Below, one piece after another: positions 60,651-64,000 of a stretch of DNA of 64,000 bases; the stretch's first letter is position 1; the number at the start of each line of letters is the position of its first letter. A program made the translations under genes and the position numbers. Under the pieces are notes generated by a model. That model was not told the origin of the DNA. It ran no database searches and was given only the letters and a program-made list of their open reading frames with translations. Source of the DNA: Pinus tabuliformis (taxonomy: Eukaryota; Streptophyta; Pinopsida; Pinales; Pinaceae); contig CM062815.1 in the NCBI GenBank assembly GCA_031772625.1, positions 917,506,979 through 917,570,978 of the forward strand, given 5' to 3'.

Positions 60651-61433
60651 AGGGTTAGTGTTAGCATGGATGAGAGGGTAAGTGGAGGGGAAACCATTAA
60701 GTTTATGTGAAACAAACTTGGTTTTAAGAGTAGATCAAAATGAAAAGATTTTTAGACAAGAAATGTGGCTTTTGAAGATTATGAACCACCATGAAAGCTT
60801 AGTCTTTTTCCATGAATATTAGCTGATGGGGAATGTTAGAAATGAAATTGGAGGGGAATGAGGGAAATTAGTCATGCTTCCTGCTGCAATTTGATGAAGA
60901 AGAACAACTTAATCAATTAATTGACTTTACTTTGATACCCACAGTTACCATCTCTGCAATGGTAGGGATAACCTTTCTGCAACCCCAACTACTTACCCAG
61001 CTACTTGCCTAGCATTTTTATTTCTTCTTGGAGGGTGCACTTGGACTTGCAAACCCTTACTTGCCTTTTCTTTTCTTTGGCTTTTTCTTTTACTCATTCT
61101 ATCTACCTCTACCCTTATTTCTTCCAAGGTCCCAGATTAAGCTGTTGGGAGCCTTTTCTTCTCTAGCTGAACTAGTTGTCTGCCAAGATTAAGCAGTTTG
61201 GACAGACTTCTTTCTCTATTCTATAACTCAAAATTGAAACATGGCATGATCCAGGTTAAACTGTTGGATCATCCACCAAAATTGAAATAAGGTCATCAAC
61301 ATTGAAACACTTTACACACCTCTTGTTCTCTAGGAAATATGGGATCTTTGTGATATCAAAGCAGAGCATATTTGGACTTTCTCTTGCCAATCATGAAATA
61401 TGAAACCTATTGGTATAGGTATCCAACAAGAAG

Positions 61434-62158
61434 GACATATCAAGAAGAAAAATGTTCAAGAAGTGAAAGATCACATCAAGCGTAAAGAAATGAATCCGAC
61501 CATATCTTGTAAAGGATTGGAAGAAATTACCACTCATCAAAATCTAAAGATAGAAGGACATATCAAGAAGAAAAAGGTTCAAGCAGTGAAAGATCACATC
61601 GAGCATCAACAACAAGTTCTCCAACTTTTAAAGGATAGCACCACTTCGGTGAAAAATCAAATGAAACAATAGGTAGATCAAAATCATAGTGAAAAATATT
61701 TTTATGTAGGCGATTGGGTATTTTTACTGCTACATCTAAAGCAAGCTATTTATGAGAAGGAAACATTGGCAATACTACATGCACTTAAAAAATGGCGACC
61801 TTACCGAATGGGAAGACTCTTCAAGGATGAGGATGCGGAAGCATTGTTTTGTGCTATTTCTATTATCCAACCAGATTGGATAAGCGAAGCAAGGGATGAA
61901 TGGAAGAAGGAAAAAGAAGTATGGCCACTTATTCAAAACTTGCAAAAGATCCCAATTCAAACAATATTGCCAGATATTGAAAAGGAAGGAAAAATCATAT
62001 TGGAACCTGGAGCAGTCACAGAAGCAAGAACCCGACAGCTACAAAATCGATCGATTTCAGAGTATCTCATCAAGTGGAAGAACTTAACCGCTGAATATTC
62101 CACATGGGAGGACAATAATTTTATACAGAAGCATCAAGAACTACTCAAGCGTTGAGGA
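61434..62158 (+). pseudogene. Chromovirus 3' coding remnant ending in a chromodomain
   Basis: This resumes the gene broken at 39996. First come the rest of the second and a third 120-bp repeat (MNPTISCKGLEEITTHQNLKIEGHIKKKKV), then DSTTSVKNQMKQ and a stop at about 61670. Next, GDWVFLLL (integrase C-terminal type) precedes an RNase H piece (KQAIYEKETLAILHALKKWRPYRMGR) and an integrase leader (AISIIQPDWISEARDEW). The 129-codon frame 61766-62155 ends with ILEPGAVTEARTRQLQNRSI, then EYLIKWKNLTAEYSTWED: a chromodomain with its aromatic residues. Chromodomains guide integration to marked chromatin. The order is scrambled and most of pol is missing. Confidence 0.85.
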
Positions 62159-62170
62159 CAACACGTTTTG

Positions 62171-62516
62171 AAGGAGAGGGGCATGTTAGGCCCCTATACT
62201 ACTAGTGTAGCCCCTTATTGTTATTATTATAACCCACTTATTATATTGATGTACCCATGCAGTGCCCATATTGTTGCTATTGTGCCCCATAGAAGCCCAC
62301 TATTGTTATTATTGTGCCCTTACATTATTATTGTTATGTCGGCTCTGATTATGTTATAACCCCTTAGACTCATATATATAGAAAGGAGGTCTTTTCATTT
62401 GTATCATCGAAGAATTGTTCATTTATGTAAAGTAAAGGAGGTTTCCCCCTCAAAGAGGCTGAATTCTATGGCGTTGATCTATCTTTTCTATATTTTCTTG
62501 AGTTGGTTTCATAACA
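62171..62516 (+). repeat. Chromovirus polypurine tract and 3' LTR
   Basis: AAGGAGAGGGGCA at 62171-62183 is followed by the LTR from TGTTAGGCCCC (62184) to CATAACA (62516), 333 bp, with the same TATATATAGAAAGG. Confidence 0.93.
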
Positions 62517-62521
62517 TCCAG

Positions 62522-63420
62522 ATTCATTTAACATAGTTCGAGGCATTGGTTGAATAGTTCTGTTCATTCTTTCTACCACTCCATTTTGCTGAGGAGTCCT
62601 TGCAGTGGAGAATTGCCTTTTTATTCCATGTTGTTCACAAAAGTCAAAGAATTCATCCGAGGTAAATTCCCCTCATTGATCAGATCTGAGGCATTTGATT
62701 TTTCAATCTGATTCATTTTCAACTAAATCTTTGAAGGCTTGGAACTTTTCAAATGCTTCATCTTTATGCTTTAGAAGACCTATCTAACGCATTCTGGAGA
62801 AATCATCAATGAAAAAAATAAAGTATTCTTCTCCACAAGGTGACTTTTTCCTTAATGGTCCACATAAAGCGGTATGGACAAGTTCAAGAGGCTTATTAGC
62901 TGATCCTTCTTTTTCAATGAAGTGAGCTCTAGTTTGCTTTCCAATTTGACATGGTTTGCATATTGTATTTTCAAGGATGTTGATATCTAGAATATCACGA
63001 ATAACCTTGAATCTACATGCTTTTCTTATTTTAGAAAATCTTAGATGTCCCAATCTTCTATGCCACAGCTAGTTTTCATCATTTTTTCTTAGATAGCACT
63101 ATTGTTGTCCTCCCTTGAGTATGTATAAATTGTTTGGAGTTCCTATACCTCTGATCACAGTCTCTCCTATATCAAGTTCACGAAAAACACATCCATTTGA
63201 TCGAAAAACCACTTCATTTCCTTGATCACACATTTGACTGACACTCAACAGGTTATGCTTTAAACCGTCCACATACATACCATTTCCAGCTTTAATCTTT
63301 TCTTTCAAGAAAACAGAACCTTGACCTTTTATGATAGCAAGAGTGTCATTTCCAAGTGAGACATTATTTTCCTTTTCTAAGGCATTACATGAGTGAAGTT
63401 TTTCTTTGTCACCTGTCATG
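62522..63420 (-). pseudogene. Copia-5 integrase N-terminal part and protease end
   Basis: The minus strand 63419-63099 reads MTGDKEKLHSCNALEKENN, then AGNGMYVDGLKHNLLSVSQMCDQG (protease end). 63053-62784 gives the pre-integrase zinc region (GHLRFSKIRKAC...ICKPCQIGKQTRAHF) and the integrase core start (ELVHTALCGPLRKKS, YFIFFIDDFSR; the usual first catalytic Asp of HxDLCGP reads Ala here). Sequence to 62522 continues the core (the HSASPYTP-type region is decayed) and then jumps across the nested elements to 38314. Confidence 0.87.
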
Positions 63421-64000
63421 TGTTTGGAGGATCCACTGCCGATGTACCACTAATTTTATGTCCTTCTACATACAAGGCTATACCACATCTTTCTATTTGA
63501 TATTATTTCCTTCTCCATATCTTGGGTTTTAATTGTGTTTGCTTCTTTTTGAGATATTTGTCGTATTTTTCTCCTGTATTCAGATTCTTCATGACCAAAG
63601 TTGTTATAGATTGAGCATTCTATTACATTTTCACGAGGAGAAAAGTTATTATAGGAACTTCCCTTGATCCCAGTTACATTCCTATGGTTTTGTGCTTCTC
63701 TAGTCATGATGGTTTTGTAAGCAATGCATTGAGCAGCTTTGTGCCCAAAATTATGACACGAAAAACATTTCCCATTAAAGAAGTTCCTGCGACTATCGAA
63801 TCCATTAACCTAGTGATTTTAGTTTCTATTGATATTCATCTTTCGAGAAAATTGAGTATGATTTTCCTGTGGTTGGTTGTGGCTTATATTAATCCTTGGA
63901 GTAAAGTGAGTATGATTTACCTAATGATCAACTTTATGCCTTTGCTGACAATTGTCATACTGTTCACTAGTCTTTGCTGCATCAAGATAGATTTTAGTGG
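63421..64000 (-). pseudogene. Copia-5 gag C-terminus and protease active site (off the right edge)
   Basis: A perfect zinc knuckle, CFSCHNFGHKAAQC, lies at about 63729-63770. The protease start near 63430 reads WYIGSGSSKHMTGD in one frame, where copia proteases have DSG: the catalytic Asp is Gly. Stops and frameshifts are frequent. The upstream Gag and the 5' LTR lie beyond the window. Confidence 0.8.

Larger units (their letters stand above)
54112..61428 (-). repeat. Giant 5' LTR (7317 bp)
   Basis: Same termini and content as 39996-47311. It includes TGACGTCA motifs at 59712-59719, 59723-59730 and 59751-59758, the inverted repeat at 60209-60242, and a TATA candidate at 60641-60650 (minus strand). 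The untranslated parts 54112-55348 and 59099-61428 contain no other credible gene. Confidence 0.95.
39991..61433 (-). mobile_element. Ty3/gypsy element with 7.3-kb ORF-bearing LTRs, TSD AGAAG
   Basis: Direct repeats 39996-47311 (7316 bp) and 54112-61428 (7317 bp) flank a 6.8-kb internal domain. AGAAG occurs immediately outside both ends (39991-39995 and 61429-61433), proving a single insertion of 21,433 bp. Termini are TGTT...AACA. The PBS at 54090-54107 and the gag-pol direction show transcription on the minus strand, so the right copy is the 5' LTR. The first 540 bp or so of the LTRs differ by eight substitutions and one 1-base indel, so the insertion is much younger than copia-1. Domain makeup resembles the Tat/Ogre branch. 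Confidence 0.95.
38315..62521 (+). mobile_element. Small chromovirus (Ty3/gypsy), split by the giant-LTR element, TSD TCCAG
   Basis: The LTRs are 38320-38652 and 62184-62516, both 333 bp. TCCAG flanks both ends (38315-38319, 62517-62521). The element lies inside copia-5. Without the nested insertion its internal region is only about 2.1 kb and lacks protease, RT and most of integrase, so it is a non-autonomous deletion derivative. Confidence 0.93.

Noticed and set aside
39996..61428. Segmental duplication as an explanation of the 7.3-kb repeat
   Set aside because: TG...CA termini, matching 5-bp TSD, PBS and gag-pol between the repeats fit LTR structure exactly.
1..64000. tRNA, rRNA genes or CRISPR-like arrays
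   Set aside because: I found only primer-binding-site matches to tRNA ends and tandem units inside LTRs or Gag; no complete RNA gene or spaced repeat array was seen.

Overview
This window is plant nuclear DNA made almost entirely of nested LTR retrotransposons (Ty3/gypsy and Ty1/copia). I see no ordinary host gene, tRNA, rRNA or CRISPR array. The evidence is plant-type pol motifs, tRNA-type primer-binding sites (PBS), LTR ends of TG...CA form, 5-bp target-site duplications (TSDs), and multi-level nesting with long decayed copies. A large-genome seed plant, perhaps a gymnosperm, fits, but the species cannot be read from the sequence.

Left nest (1-20764). Two Athila-like gypsy elements lie on the minus strand. 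Athila-1 (1-4974) sits inside the pol region of Athila-2 (4975-9528). Athila-2 in turn interrupts a third minus-strand gypsy element, gypsy-3 (9529-20481), which has lost its protease-RT segment. The 5' LTR of gypsy-3 is split by a 7.06-kb solo LTR (12740-19801, TSD GGGCT). Gypsy-3 seems to lie in the 3' end of a small copia element (20482-20764).

Middle. 20765-21759 is unassigned. 21765-26873 is a full-length but dead copia element on the plus strand (TSD AATAG). 26879-29378 is unassigned AT-rich DNA.

Right nest (29384 to beyond 64000) has four levels. A Gag-only LTR element encodes a G-patch/CCHC protein (29384 onward). Its 3' LTR is split by a minus-strand copia element (copia-5, 33733 onward). 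That element is split by a small chromovirus (38320-62516, TSD TCCAG). The chromovirus is split by a 21.4-kb gypsy element (39996-61428, TSD AGAAG).

The 21.4-kb element is the main discovery. Its two LTRs are 7316 and 7317 bp, and each carries a sense-strand ORF frame of about 1249 codons that lies outside gag-pol. The solo LTR at 12740-19801 is a diverged relative carrying a homologous frame of about 1208 codons, so the LTR gene is old and has kept its frame. The internal domain encodes Gag, protease, an extra RNase H placed before the RT, RT, a degenerate native RNase H and integrase. The LTRs supply promoter and protein gene together, and the internal unit supplies the copying machinery. 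Both LTR gene copies and gag-pol are now interrupted by a few nonsense codons.
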